A DNA stretch of 64,000 nucleotides from Rotaria macrura (taxonomy: Eukaryota > Rotifera > Eurotatoria > Philodinida > Philodinidae), in assembly GCA_900239685.1 (NCBI GenBank), contig OENT01000520.1:39969-103968 (forward strand), given 5' to 3'. The position numbers and the translations under genes were made by a program. Of the stretch, positions 1 to 11,324 are shown in pieces (positions within the stretch are counted from its first letter, which is position 1; every line of letters begins with the position of its first letter). Below the pieces are notes generated by a model. That model was not told where the DNA came from and did not search any database. It saw only the letters and a program-made list of their open reading frames with translations.

Positions 1-1415
1 TAATCTCAATGTACATTTTAAAGCACAAGCTGTACTCTATCCATTAATGAAGAAATTAGGCTTCTAGCATTCTCTGTTCGAACACAATAGGCTTTGACAT
101 TTGAACGGATACTTTTGCATCGTAGGTTATATCTATGAGATGATGCTATCAGTAACAGATTGATACATAAAAGATATATTTTATGTTTTTCAATTCGTTC
201 CGTTTCTTCGAAGTCTTCTTAAGTAGCTTGAATGGTTAACGAACATATGGGATGGAGCCTATCATATAGTGTTTCTCTAAAATATCATGAATGAAAACAG
301 AAACTCGATTTTTTACGATAGTACCAGGCATTTTGACTTTAACCGACAGCTTAATAGATATGTACAGCTATGAATCTTGTCTATCTGAAGTAGTCAAATT
401 AAACAGGCACGCTCTATTCATATCACGAGGGAATTCATGTTGTACGTTTCTTAGTATAGCAACAGAACCCGATGATATCGACACATCAAATTTCTGTCAA
501 CATACAACGATCAGATAAGAGCAGAACATAAAAGTTTCTTACTCTGAACTTGAAAAACGTTTAATGATGTCGTATCTTGCAAAGTCATTATAATGAAAGA
601 TATTGGTGAAAAGAAACCTGTGCTCGACTGATGTAATTAGATAAAAAGTGTTTTAAAAAACAAAATTCAACTCGATACTTGAAACCGATCAATAAATCTT
701 TCAGGATTGATAACAATAATAATCCTAGATGTAAACATTGGATCTAGCTGTAGGATTAACATAATTATTAGCTAATGAAATCTTCCTCTTATGAAAATTC
801 TTAAAATAATTCTGTTTATTTCAAATATTTCTAGTTAACAACAAAGACCAATGGTGAATCCTATTTAGAAAAATATATTTTTAATACAGTTATTGAATTA
901 ATTACTCAATTTTTCAATTCACCCTTCTTCGAGCAATCATCTGCACCACAAGTATGTAAAACATTGTAGTATTTTCATACATAAATTTATTACTCATACT
1001 GTGAATATCCCATTCAAAAGATATATATATATATATATACATGCTTAATATATATTTGATGAGAATCAATTAAACGTGATCACATTAAGCATGATTACTT
1101 TTCGGGGAAGCAGTCGATTGTAATTCAATAAAACAATTTTATGGAAGAAAGATTACTCACACACATACGAGACATATGTCTATGTTTGATTTTTATAAAT
1201 ACTTTTAAAATATTCTCTTCTTGTAGATTATGGATAATATTGAAATTCAAGTAAGATCTTAGATTTGACCTTCACATTGAGCTAAATAAGATAACAATAT
1301 TCTTGATTGCACTCATGCATGTGTATTGTGTTCAAATTCTGGAGTTTTTCTTCTTTTCATATTTTATTTTTGAGATATTAAATTTTATTTCTTGTTTTCT
1401 CGCCTATTTCTCAAG
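1..1415. other. Probable intron of the IP3 receptor gene
   Basis: No convincing exon precedes 1416, so this is read as intron of the IP3 receptor gene, whose 5' half lies off the left edge. A possible 24-base microexon lies at 1227-1250 (acceptor ttcttgtag, donor gtaagatc, phase 0 on both sides, reading IMDNIEIQ). I cannot place those residues in the family, so it stays a guess. A (TA)n run lies at 1021-1039. The open frame at 291-518 matches nothing I know. Confidence 0.45.
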
Positions 1416-4400
1416 CATCGCAATACAACACTGGTATCATTGTATAATCATCTAGTGCGATTGTATGGTTCAACATGGTTAACAACAATTCAACGCGAGC
1501 GTGTTGAACGATGTATTCATATAATATCGATGATTGGTAAAATTGTTTCGAGTATTTTATTTTTATTTTTTTCATTTTCTTTTCATTTATCATCAGCTGA
1601 TCGACGTGGTCTTATTCATCTCTTACGTTCGAGTCAAAGTTCACTCAATGAGATAAATTTGCAATCAAAACGTACGAGTCGTCTTACAGTGTCTGATCGA
1701 CAACTAAGTAATGATCAATTACTCGAAGCACACGGTCATTCAATAGATATTGAACACAAACGTGTTATTGATGGTTTCGTGGTAATTAGAATTGTCTTCA
1801 ATTAGAAACGTTCATATGGAATGATCTATTTTTCTAGACATTTCTTACACAAGCCAATTCACGATTGAGTCCATTTGTTCAAGCAGAAATGAGTATTCTC
1901 GTAGACGTTATTCGTGCACCTCATGCTCTGTTTGCCGAACGAAATGAATGTCGATTAAAATTTCTCTCTGGAACATTCGTTCATAAGTATGAATTGATTT
2001 TTCTTTCGAATTTGTTCTCGAAAAAATTCATTCACTCGAAATAAACAACCTATAGATTGATTCAGCATGCAAAATATCTACTTACACAAACAGATGAAAA
2101 CTTGTGTTTACGAATAATGCATGCACTAAAATCAATGGTTAAAAGTAACTATGAACTTGATACAATGGTACGTTTTACTATCATCACAACTGTCATGAAC
2201 AAACACGTTTGATCCTTTTTTTTTCTCCAGGGACAAGGTTTACGATTAAAATTACTTCGACGTTACTTTTCTGATGATACACATTATTTAAAATCTGTTC
2301 AGCAAACGTTGAAAGGTACGTTGACACTGTTGAATTGTTACTGACGGAAATATTTGCGTTCGAATCTACCATCCGGCATAGTCTCGTTATTGTTCGATTC
2401 TCATTTTCATAATCGAATAATTCCTTTAATACTATGCAATACTAAAAGATTTTCACCACTTATCTGCAATTCTTGAATGTTGTGAGATATATCTAGAATA
2501 ATCGACATAAAGAAATAATCCGTTTATTTTATTGTTTAGAAGACGATGCTATTGAACGATTACGATCAACACAAAATGAATTAAATAAACAAGGTGCTAG
2601 TGATCTTGTTGTTGAATTATTTATCAGTCAATCATCAATAAATATTCTCGAAGAAAGTATTTATTTAGCGATTGCTTTACTTGAAGGTGGAAATACGGAA
2701 GTTCAAGTATGAATTTCTATATCGAGTGAAATCCATGAATGTGTTCTTTCGTTTTAGACGAGTATTTTTCGTCGTTTAAATGAATGTGAAATAGCATCAG
2801 AAAAATTCTTTCAAGTTTTCTATGATAAGATGAATACAGCTCAAAAAATATTGAAAAGTATGTCATCAATAACAAATGATAATAATATTGAAAATGATGA
2901 TTTTGATAATGTAACAATGCTTCCATCGAAATCGGATCCTGTTTCAACTATCATAAGTCCAACAATGTACGCCCGAGAATCATCAATCATACCATCAACA
3001 GATGATAATATTATTATTATTGATCCTCCATTGAATGCTTCATCCGAACATCAAATGAATATTACTACTAGCAGTATGTAATTGAATGAAGGAAACAACA
3101 TGAAAACAAATTTCTTCGAATATTGTTCGATAGGTATTACTGAAATTCGACCACCACAAGCATTCGAAGCTACATCCACCACTTATGGTGCATCGACTTC
3201 ATCAGATAAAAAGAAAGAATCAATAACTGAATCAATTGATATTTTGGATTTTCAGTAAGATTTTCATTAAAAACATATCCGATTGAGTTTTGTTTTTATA
3301 ATGGTAATCTTCATATTTCAAGATCTCACAAAGATTACGTTTAATTCGAATAAATCCTTTCTTTTGGTTAACATTTTTCTTGAAAACATACTGATAAAAA
3401 GATAGTTTCAAGATGAATGCGATCATCATCGATGGTTGCTTTCAACAAATTTAAAAAAATAAATTCACTTAACGCAGAGCATTCCCTGAGGAAAATTTGA
3501 AATCGAGTACTTTTAATTGCATGAACTAGACATGTTCCGAAACCAACTCGAAACTCTTAGGTTTTGTGTTGATGTTCTTGGTTTCGGTCTGATTTGAGTT
3601 TACTATTTATTTTGCAAAGAAGTAAAACTCAGAATTGTGAAATCTTGATATCAGATTCGAATTCCCGTTCATCAATCTTTATGCGGTCTTTCATTGCTTC
3701 CCCAGTAACCTCTTTTGAAAATAATTTGAGCAGTCGTTTTTTCCCGTTACACCATTAACAAGTTATTGATAACGACCCATAACCTTTAGTGGGTAGCGTA
3801 ACGATTAGGTCACTTCCCATCCTTAGTTAAGACAATTCATTCGGCAAAATTAGAAAATTTCTGTTACTTTGGTATATTTCTTCACGAAGTTAGAGATAAT
3901 ATTTTAAACATTGCCTATCTATCTAATGCTAATCAGCATGTCGAGAATAAACAGCTGGGGCATATAACAGTGACCAGTTCTACATCTAACTCAATAGTAC
4001 GGCTTGTCCACGTAACGCGCTACTTCGGTGGTGAAGTTTTTGAAAAAAAATTTTTCTGGATGGAACAATTTCGACACATCATCAGATGCAGGTTTTTGCG
4101 CTGATTACGAATTTAATATTCTTTCTTGAAAAAAATCCCATTTCAGCTACCAAAACGGCGTTTTAAACTTTTGAAAAATCGTATTTTCAATTTCTCTACG
4201 GAGAAACGTTTTTGAAAATGTCTGATTATCACACCATTCGATACAGAATTTAAATGTCTACAAAATAGCGCATTTATTTTTAACTTTCTCTCCTGAAGTC
4301 AAATTTTAAATTGTTCTAGATTTTCAAACTTTCTGTACTAATAACGGGGTTCCGCTTCGCCATAGCTGCTTGATTTTTTAAACACAGGTTATATGTAGAG

Positions 4401-7400
4401 AAAAGACCAATCGCTGTAAAAATTAAATAGATCTGAGCACGTCAAGTTACCTAAAATTGATCGACAAAAAAGAGTGTCACAGCGTTACGTTTTCTGTTCT
4501 CACTTTTTATATGAATAACGAGAGTTAGGAGAACATTCTTTTTATCTTTGAAAAGCTCGTTTCATGCTCTACAAACTTGGTTCCAGGACCAATTTATTTG
4601 GAGACTGTCGTTTGCAAGGAATTGAAAGATGAGTCAGAGAGTTGTAAATTTAGGGTCCTTCTGTGTCACAGTGTTACGTGCTTATAAACCATTTCTATAA
4701 GCTATAGAGTTCAATCAAAAAATATCAAATTTATAGTATATATAGAAGTTGTCGAGCTGCGTCGAATGGCGTCTGAATGAACTTTCTAGTTATCATTGTT
4801 CTCCAGATATTTCAAAAAATGATTGCCAAAATGTCACAGCGTTACGCTTGGACAAGCCGAGTAGAACTAAATCCCAAGACCTTTTGTATTCGTAAATGCC
4901 TAGCTTTTGAACGTTTGACAAGTAGTCCGCGATTACTTCATAAATCAGAACAATTAACAACTGTTGGAAAAAAGAGATTTGGCCTTTTTCTTTTAAAAAG
5001 GCTATAATGAGATTTGTGTACTGAAAAATTAAAAACAAAACCTAACAACCCAAACATTGACAAGATTCTATTCTTTCCAATTACGGAGTAGATTAAGTTT
5101 TGTTTTTGTATTTGAACTAGTGAAACTAGTAAATAATCATATTTAGGTCTCAAAATCGTCGCCATAAACTTGCTTTTGAAATTCGTATAATGCAACCAAT
5201 CTTACGCTTTTTACAATTACTTTGTGAAAATCATAATCCTGAATTTCAAGTAATCGATTTTTGTTTATTTTAATTAATTCTTTAATTTTTATTGATCATT
5301 TGACAATTCGTTTAGAATTATCTTCGTATACAAAATAAACATAAAACAAATCATAATCTTGTTTGTGAAACATTAAAATTTCTTGATGCTATTTGTGGTT
5401 CCCAAACAGGTTTACTTGGTTTATTAGGAAATTATATTAATGAAGATAATGTTGAATTAATTAATCAAGCATTAATTACATTAACTGAATATTGTCAAGG
5501 ACCTTGCCATGATAATCAAGATGCCATCGTTAATCATGAATCCAATGGTATTGATATCATTATTGCTATTGTCTTAAATGATATAACACCATTGAATCAA
5601 AAGAATTATGATCTTGTACTTGAACTAAAAGTAGATTGAACTATGTCAATTGTCTATACTTCTTGATAAAAATTACTTTGATTTAACTAGGATAATGCAT
5701 CTAAATTACTTTTGGCTGTCATGGAAAGTCGTGATGATAGTACGAATGCAGAACGTATTCTTAGAAATATTACACCTGTTTCACAACTAGTAAAAACATT
5801 GAAGATATTTTCTATTCGAATCAATTTTAGAGAGTGATCTTTTGTCTTGTTTTTAAATATTTAGCTTGATGTTGGTTGTCAAATCTATGCTCGTGGAAAA
5901 CAGCAAGATATGGAGAGTAGAGAAACTGAAAACGAAGAAACATCACGTGATGAAGAAGTACATGATGATGCTGATAATGTAGCGCAAACTGTTGGTCATA
6001 ATATGTACATTCTTACGTATCAAGTATATGTCAAACATCTATACGTACATAGTATCAGTTCAATTGATTTCTCGTTCTATTTCAATATGTAGCTTTCTCG
6101 TCATAATCGTGAACTTGAAATTTTAATGAAGAATCGAACGTTGAATGATGAAGCTCTATCTTATTATCATAATCATACAGCTGAAATTGAAATTATTCGA
6201 CATGATCGATCAATAGAACCAAGTAATAATATCGTGTGGTAGTTCATGTTGTTACTTAGTTTCATTTATTTAGTTGTATTTCCTGTTCCCCAATTATGTG
6301 AATTTTTAACCAATGAAAAAAAACAAAAAGTTTTTTTAACATGTGAACAAGATGAACAAGGTTCTAAAGTAAAAGATTTCTTCGAAAAATTTGCTGAAAT
6401 ATTCGAAGAAATGAAATGGCAACGAAAACTAAGACATCAGCCAACATTGTATTGGTTTTCGTCACAAATGTCTCTCTGGAGTGATGTAGCTTTTAATTTT
6501 GCTGTGTTAATAAATATACTCGTCGCCGTCTTCTATCCATTCAATAAAGGTCTTAAAGGTAAAACATTTGAAACGAACACATTCATCAAGTTTACCACAG
6601 TTGACTTTGTTCTTCTTTTTCTTTTAATAAGATCTTGATTCTCGTGCTTCGGCAGCTATTTGGAGTGTATTATTAATTACTTTCATTGCTATTTTATTCA
6701 AACCGAATGCTGCATCAATGCGTATGTTTTTTATTGCCGGTATACTAAGATCGATTTATTCCGTCGGTCTTGGACCTACGCTATGGTTAATGGGAGCAAT
6801 ACAAGTACGATAATTTCATTTTATTTTTCAATATATTGTTTTTGTTTTTAGGTAATTAACAAAGGAATATTTTTAGTTAGTTTCATGGGCAATAATGGCA
6901 CATTTTCAAAGTCACGTTTTGAAAATTTAACTAATTTTCAACTTGTCTATCATGTTGGATATTTAATACTTTGTGTGCTTGGATTATGTCTTCATGAATT
7001 TTTTTATAGTTTATTAGTAAGTAAAGTATCTATATACATATATTTGAAGCTTATTGTACATGTCTGTTCATGTTAGTCGGTAGAACATGCGTTCTATAAA
7101 AATGATTCGAGATCCATGAAAGAAGGAAAATTTTGGCCTAACTAGTCAGTATTAAATAAACATCGGAGAAATACACTTCTAATAAATCGAGTCACCCGGT
7201 GAATGATTTCATTAGTAGAAATTTTCATTTCAACAAATTCTAAACATATGACAATTGGATTGATGTCCTGGTGAATGAAAATAGATTACTGAGCTTTATC
7301 CATTCATCAAATTGAATTATGTAACACTAATTTACTAATTGAGTTTAAATGGAAAGAAAAGAAGCAGGCCATAATCTGAAACTGGACAATTTTCAATACA

Positions 7401-10130
7401 TCATATTAGAGACTACGAAAATTGTCGACTCGATTAATCATTCTCTATTCGTTATTTTTTTTCAAAATTTATAGAAATATCTTCTGTTTTATCGTTCGAC
7501 TTATAGATATCTCAGTATTCGTTATCGATCCCTTAACATTTTTCGTTCGTGAGATATAGGAATTTCATCTAATTTAAAAACTAACAATATTTTAGTTCGA
7601 ATTATTTTTCATTATAAATGTTTGATGTTGTGTATCGTATTTGTTCTCTTAGTTACTTGATGTTGTCTATCGTGAAGATACTTTGTGGAATGTCATTCAA
7701 TGTGTTGTACGCAATGCTAAATCAGTTATATTAACAGCTGTATTTGCTGTTATTATTATTTACTTATTTGCTATATGTGGTTATTTGTTCATCCAAGATG
7801 ATTTTCTCATGGAAGTTAGCACGAAAACATTTTCGACCGATGATGAAACTTTGAATGTTACATTGAATAATAAAACTGATTTATTAAGTAAGTAGAACCG
7901 AATGAATTAAAAAACAACACAGTTTAACTTTTTATTTTTCATTATACTTTGATTGCTTTTCATTTGTTTGAATCATGTTTAAATTTTCTAAAAAAAAAAA
8001 AACTTATTATATGGATCTTTATTTTTCCAGTTACTCGATATCATTTTTCGAGATTCAACATTACTTCATGTAACAAAATCAGTAACACGGAATGGAAAAT
8101 CAATTATGTTAACGATGACATTAGCCCTTATACTTATATACCATTTTTCACTGTTGGGCTTTCTATTTTTTCGTAATGATTTTTTAACAAATATTCAACA
8201 AAGAAAAAATTCTTTTCCATTTCAACATGCGAATCATTACATTAAAACAACGATTTTGACCAGTATGTCATATATTCGTTGTCTCGTATTCTTCTTTACT
8301 CAGTCTTTGTTGTTGTTATTCTCTATTTCAAATCGATTCTAATAGAATATCTCTGTCGTTTAGCTACAATCATTCCAAATATTAATAAAAATGCATTTTG
8401 TACAAAAGACAATTGTACTGATGATACATTAACCGGTCCTATACATCCTATTACTCAAGCATCAACAGTATTATCAGAAGACGATACAGAGAATGAAGAT
8501 GTCGAACGTGCTTGTGATACATTATTTATGTGCATTGTAACAACACTTAATAAAGGATTACGAAATGGTGGTGGCATAGGCGACGTATTAAGACAACCAT
8601 CGAGTCGTGTAAGTTATCTTTTTTCTTTCATACGATTGAAACATTTTAACTATGGAAGAAAATCGTTGTAACTATTTACTCTCTCGATTTCAACAACTTA
8701 CAAGAATTGTGTAATATCCAGAAGAAAAATATCCTTGAAATTTGAACGCACTAGTTGAAATGATTCCACTCAAAACATCTATATCGATGGATATCTGTCG
8801 GCATGATGCTTCGATCCTATTGATATTTGAAATCACACTGAACAAATTAATAAAAGCTTCTGATATTGAATCGTAGTCATCTGATGTTTTGTTGCCTATT
8901 TCTTTACTCCTTGTCTATAGTAAATGAAAGATATCGGTAGTAAATCGACGCTTCTCACTAGGAGATAAACTAATATTGGTTATGAATTATCAAACCATGG
9001 ATAAGAATCAGTTTACTAGAAATTCTAGTATAACACAAGACAATACAGAGGACCATTCTTCTTTTCATTAAGATTCAAACTTATCATCAATCTATTTTGA
9101 GGAATAGTATTAATTCTCTCTTTTAACAATAGGATAAGTCCTTTTTCGTTTTCCTCTTATTAAATTTGTCTAGTTAACTGATGAACGTACGACTACAAAT
9201 GTCATATTGAAAATAAAGAAATATTTCAAGACAATTGAGCTTCTCAAAGAGTATCGGAAGAAGTGTTTTACAAGAATTGCTTATTAAAATTTCAGTGTTG
9301 CATGAAGATAAAATGATTGAATCAGTCATACTTGATTGTAGAAAAAACTATATGTATAATTCTTTTCTAGGAACCATTGTATTTCTTTCGTGTTATATAT
9401 GATATGATGTTCTTCTTTATTGTTATAATTATAACTTTGAATTTAATTTTTGGTGTTATAATTGATAATTTTGCTGATTTACGTACAGAAAAACAAAGAA
9501 ATGATGAAATACTTCGTAATACATGTTTTATTTGCGGTATTGAAAAAAAAACACAGCTACGAAGAACAATGACACTATGATACAACATATTTTTCTTCTT
9601 TCAGGACTTGATCGTAAATCATTCGATAATAAACATGTAACATTTGAAGATCACATACGTAAAGTTCATAATATGTGGAATTATGTGTGTTTCATGGTTT
9701 TAATTCATGTTAAAGATCCAACAGAATATACGGGTCCTGAAAGTTATGTTCATGAAATGATCGAAGTTCGTTGAAATTTATGATTTGAAATGTAAAAGAA
9801 GTATCTATGCTTCGGTTTCCTTTTTTTTGCTTCGTAGAAGAATAATCTTGATTGGTTTCCAAGAATGCGAACAAGTAGTTTAGATACTCAAGAAGATAAA
9901 ACTAAAGAAGATCAAGATAATCGAATATTAAGAATACAAATGGAATATGCGAATCAAGCAATCAAGACATTGGCTACAGAATTAGCTGAATTACAAAAAC
10001 TAGTAGACAAGATACTTTTTTCTTTTCAATTTTATTCGATTTCATACTTTAGGTAACAGAATCTCGGACGCAAAAACATCGCATGAATTTTCTACCTAAT
10101 TCGTCATTACCGGCGCCATTAAATTCATAA
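1416..10130 (+). CDS. ITPR: Inositol 1,4,5-trisphosphate receptor, C-terminal part (5' end outside window)
   Basis: ER Ca2+-release channel opened by IP3. Exons: 1416-1536, 1597-1781, 1838-1986, 2056-2167, 2231-2315, 2540-2706, 2758-3073, 3134-3254, 5147-5249, 5316-5630, 5691-5789, 5865-6023, 6093-6222, 6274-6558, 6632-6804, 6852-7016, then either 7653-7887 or 8031-8262, then 8346-8608, 9371-9536, 9605-9765, 9838-10002, 10053-10130. With the first S5 exon these give about 1250 residues in one frame. Recognisable in order: regulatory-domain helices ([15 protein letters not shown]), the RIH-associated region ([35 protein letters not shown]), channel helices S1-S6, selectivity filter GGGIGD in 8346-8608, the gate-helix stretch [10 protein letters not shown], a CxxC...H..H zinc site (FICG, DHIRKVH) and a coiled-coil tail. 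The IP3-binding N-terminus is off-window. Intron 3255-5146 holds a transposon-like insertion. Ryanodine receptor is excluded by the close match to IP3R sequence throughout. Confidence 0.96.
4000..4859. mobile_element. Non-autonomous TIR element inside an IP3 receptor intron
   Basis: An 860-base insertion with perfect 10-base terminal inverted repeats, CGGCTTGTCC (4000-4009) and GGACAAGCCG (4850-4859). The similarity continues imperfectly inward over a GTAACGC/GCGTTAC block. AGTA stands immediately outside both ends (3996-3999 and 4860-4863), consistent with a 4-base target-site duplication. The motif TGTCACAG(C/T)GTTACG occurs three times (4475-4489, 4664-4678, 4832-4846), the last beside the right terminus. 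No transposase frame is visible, so it looks like a MITE. The superfamily is not assigned. Confidence 0.65.
7653..7887 (+). other. ITPR: IP3 receptor alternative exon A (S4-S5 linker and S5 helix)
   Basis: Acceptor gttctcttag, donor gtaagtag. It starts in phase 0 and ends in phase 1 (235 bases). It encodes [15 protein letters not shown], then [12 protein letters not shown] and the hydrophobic S5 segment, ending near QDDFLMEV plus a short luminal stretch. It corresponds to the vertebrate LLFDLVYREE... region. The next exon in the DNA, 8031-8262, encodes the same protein segment again. Confidence 0.85.
8031..8262 (+). other. ITPR: IP3 receptor alternative exon B (second version of S5)
   Basis: Acceptor atttttccag, donor gtatgtca. 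It starts in phase 0 and ends in phase 1 (232 bases), as exon A does. It encodes [18 protein letters not shown], then [20 protein letters not shown] and [14 protein letters not shown]. About 25 of 55 positions equal exon A by eye, with matching hydrophobicity. Including both exons, or neither, shifts the frame at 8346, so only one can be used per functional transcript. Exon B is intact (no stop, good splice sites), which argues against a dead duplicate. Confidence 0.82.
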
Positions 10131-11324
10131 TTTATTTTTAATTCTTATTCAATCGTGAATCGTTTTTAATATAAAACTCTGTTTTCTTGTTTTTCTTTTC
10201 TTTTCTTCTCTTATCATTGATAGATTTGTTCATGAATGATAATTGTACCTTTAAAGAGAATTTATTCCTTTGTTTTTTCTTTTCTTTTTATATAAAAGTT
10301 GTCCTTGGCATAAGATATTCAATTGTGAGATAACAAACAAATCGAACACTTTTTTTTTCAATGTGATTATGAGTATTTCGAACTTTTAAAATACTGCCTT
10401 GTCTGAAATTTTTTACTTTGTTATTTTCGTTCTTCAAGCCTTAAAAGAAATGAAAAAATTATAAGTAATAATCCATACGCAGCTTGCTTTTTTTCTTAGC
10501 TTTGAAAACTTGCTACTTGGTTTTATTTGATTTATGAATGCTTTCTCTTCTTTTTCTAATATAGAGTATTACTTCATGGATTCTCTTTCTTGTTAATATT
10601 AAATTTAATAAAAATATAACGGAGAGAAAATGTTTTTTTATTTCTCTACAGTCAACCTAGCACATTTATTTAGCAGTAGAATACCTTCTTTGTCAAACAT
10701 CGACAGATGGCTTTTTCTTAAATACACAAAATGTGACATTACAACACATTTCTTTTTATTTTTACACCTTGTTAGATACAACTCAAAGAAGTTGACGGAA
10801 AATATCAGTCTTGCGAACAGTTCATCTTTCAATCGAAACTCTTTTCTTTCGGATTTTAAAGAATTTCATATGTACCAATAATTATAAAAATTTTCTATCC
10901 CTAGATCTCATACGAAACCATAGTTTTTGTTTCAGAAATCTAAACTATTCGATTTTATGATTTGCACATAACCAAAATATTCTTTTCAATATCGACCATG
11001 TGTTTTCAATGATAGTATATAACAATTATGTTTCTAGAGAAGAAAAAAAGTACGATTGAAGACTATCAAAACACTTTTAAGCGAAAAATTTTAAAAAAAA
11101 ACAACATTATTCCCTGTTGATATGTCGAGATCTTTCTACATGAATAAAATTATGAGTGAGTACAACATTAATTTCGTATTACGTGCGTCATACTCTTCAA
11201 CAGTATTGACACAAAATGTGAGTTGCTCTGAAGTTGTCTCAAATATTCAAATTCATTCAAAAATCTATGTCAAAAAAAAGAGAAAAATATATATATTGAA
11301 GACATTTCTCTGTTACTATTTTAG
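10131..11324. other. Intergenic: IP3 receptor 3' flank and CHID1 upstream region
   Basis: AT-rich DNA with T-runs. AATAAA-like sequence near 10608 could be the IP3 receptor polyadenylation region. Open frames at 10630-10881 and 11122-11352 show no family features; the second runs through the CHID1 splice acceptor (11321-11324). No gene seen. Confidence 0.5.

Noticed and set aside
6246..6273. Coding extension before [10 protein letters not shown] in the IP3 receptor
   Set aside because: Donor at 6223 (CCAA/gtaata) joined to acceptor 6273 gives the family sequence directly (SIEPIVFPVP); the extension would add foreign residues.
9537..9604. Frame stop after CFICG in the IP3 receptor (apparent truncation)
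   Set aside because: Donor gtattg at 9537 and acceptor tttcag at 9604 remove the stop and restore [14 protein letters not shown].
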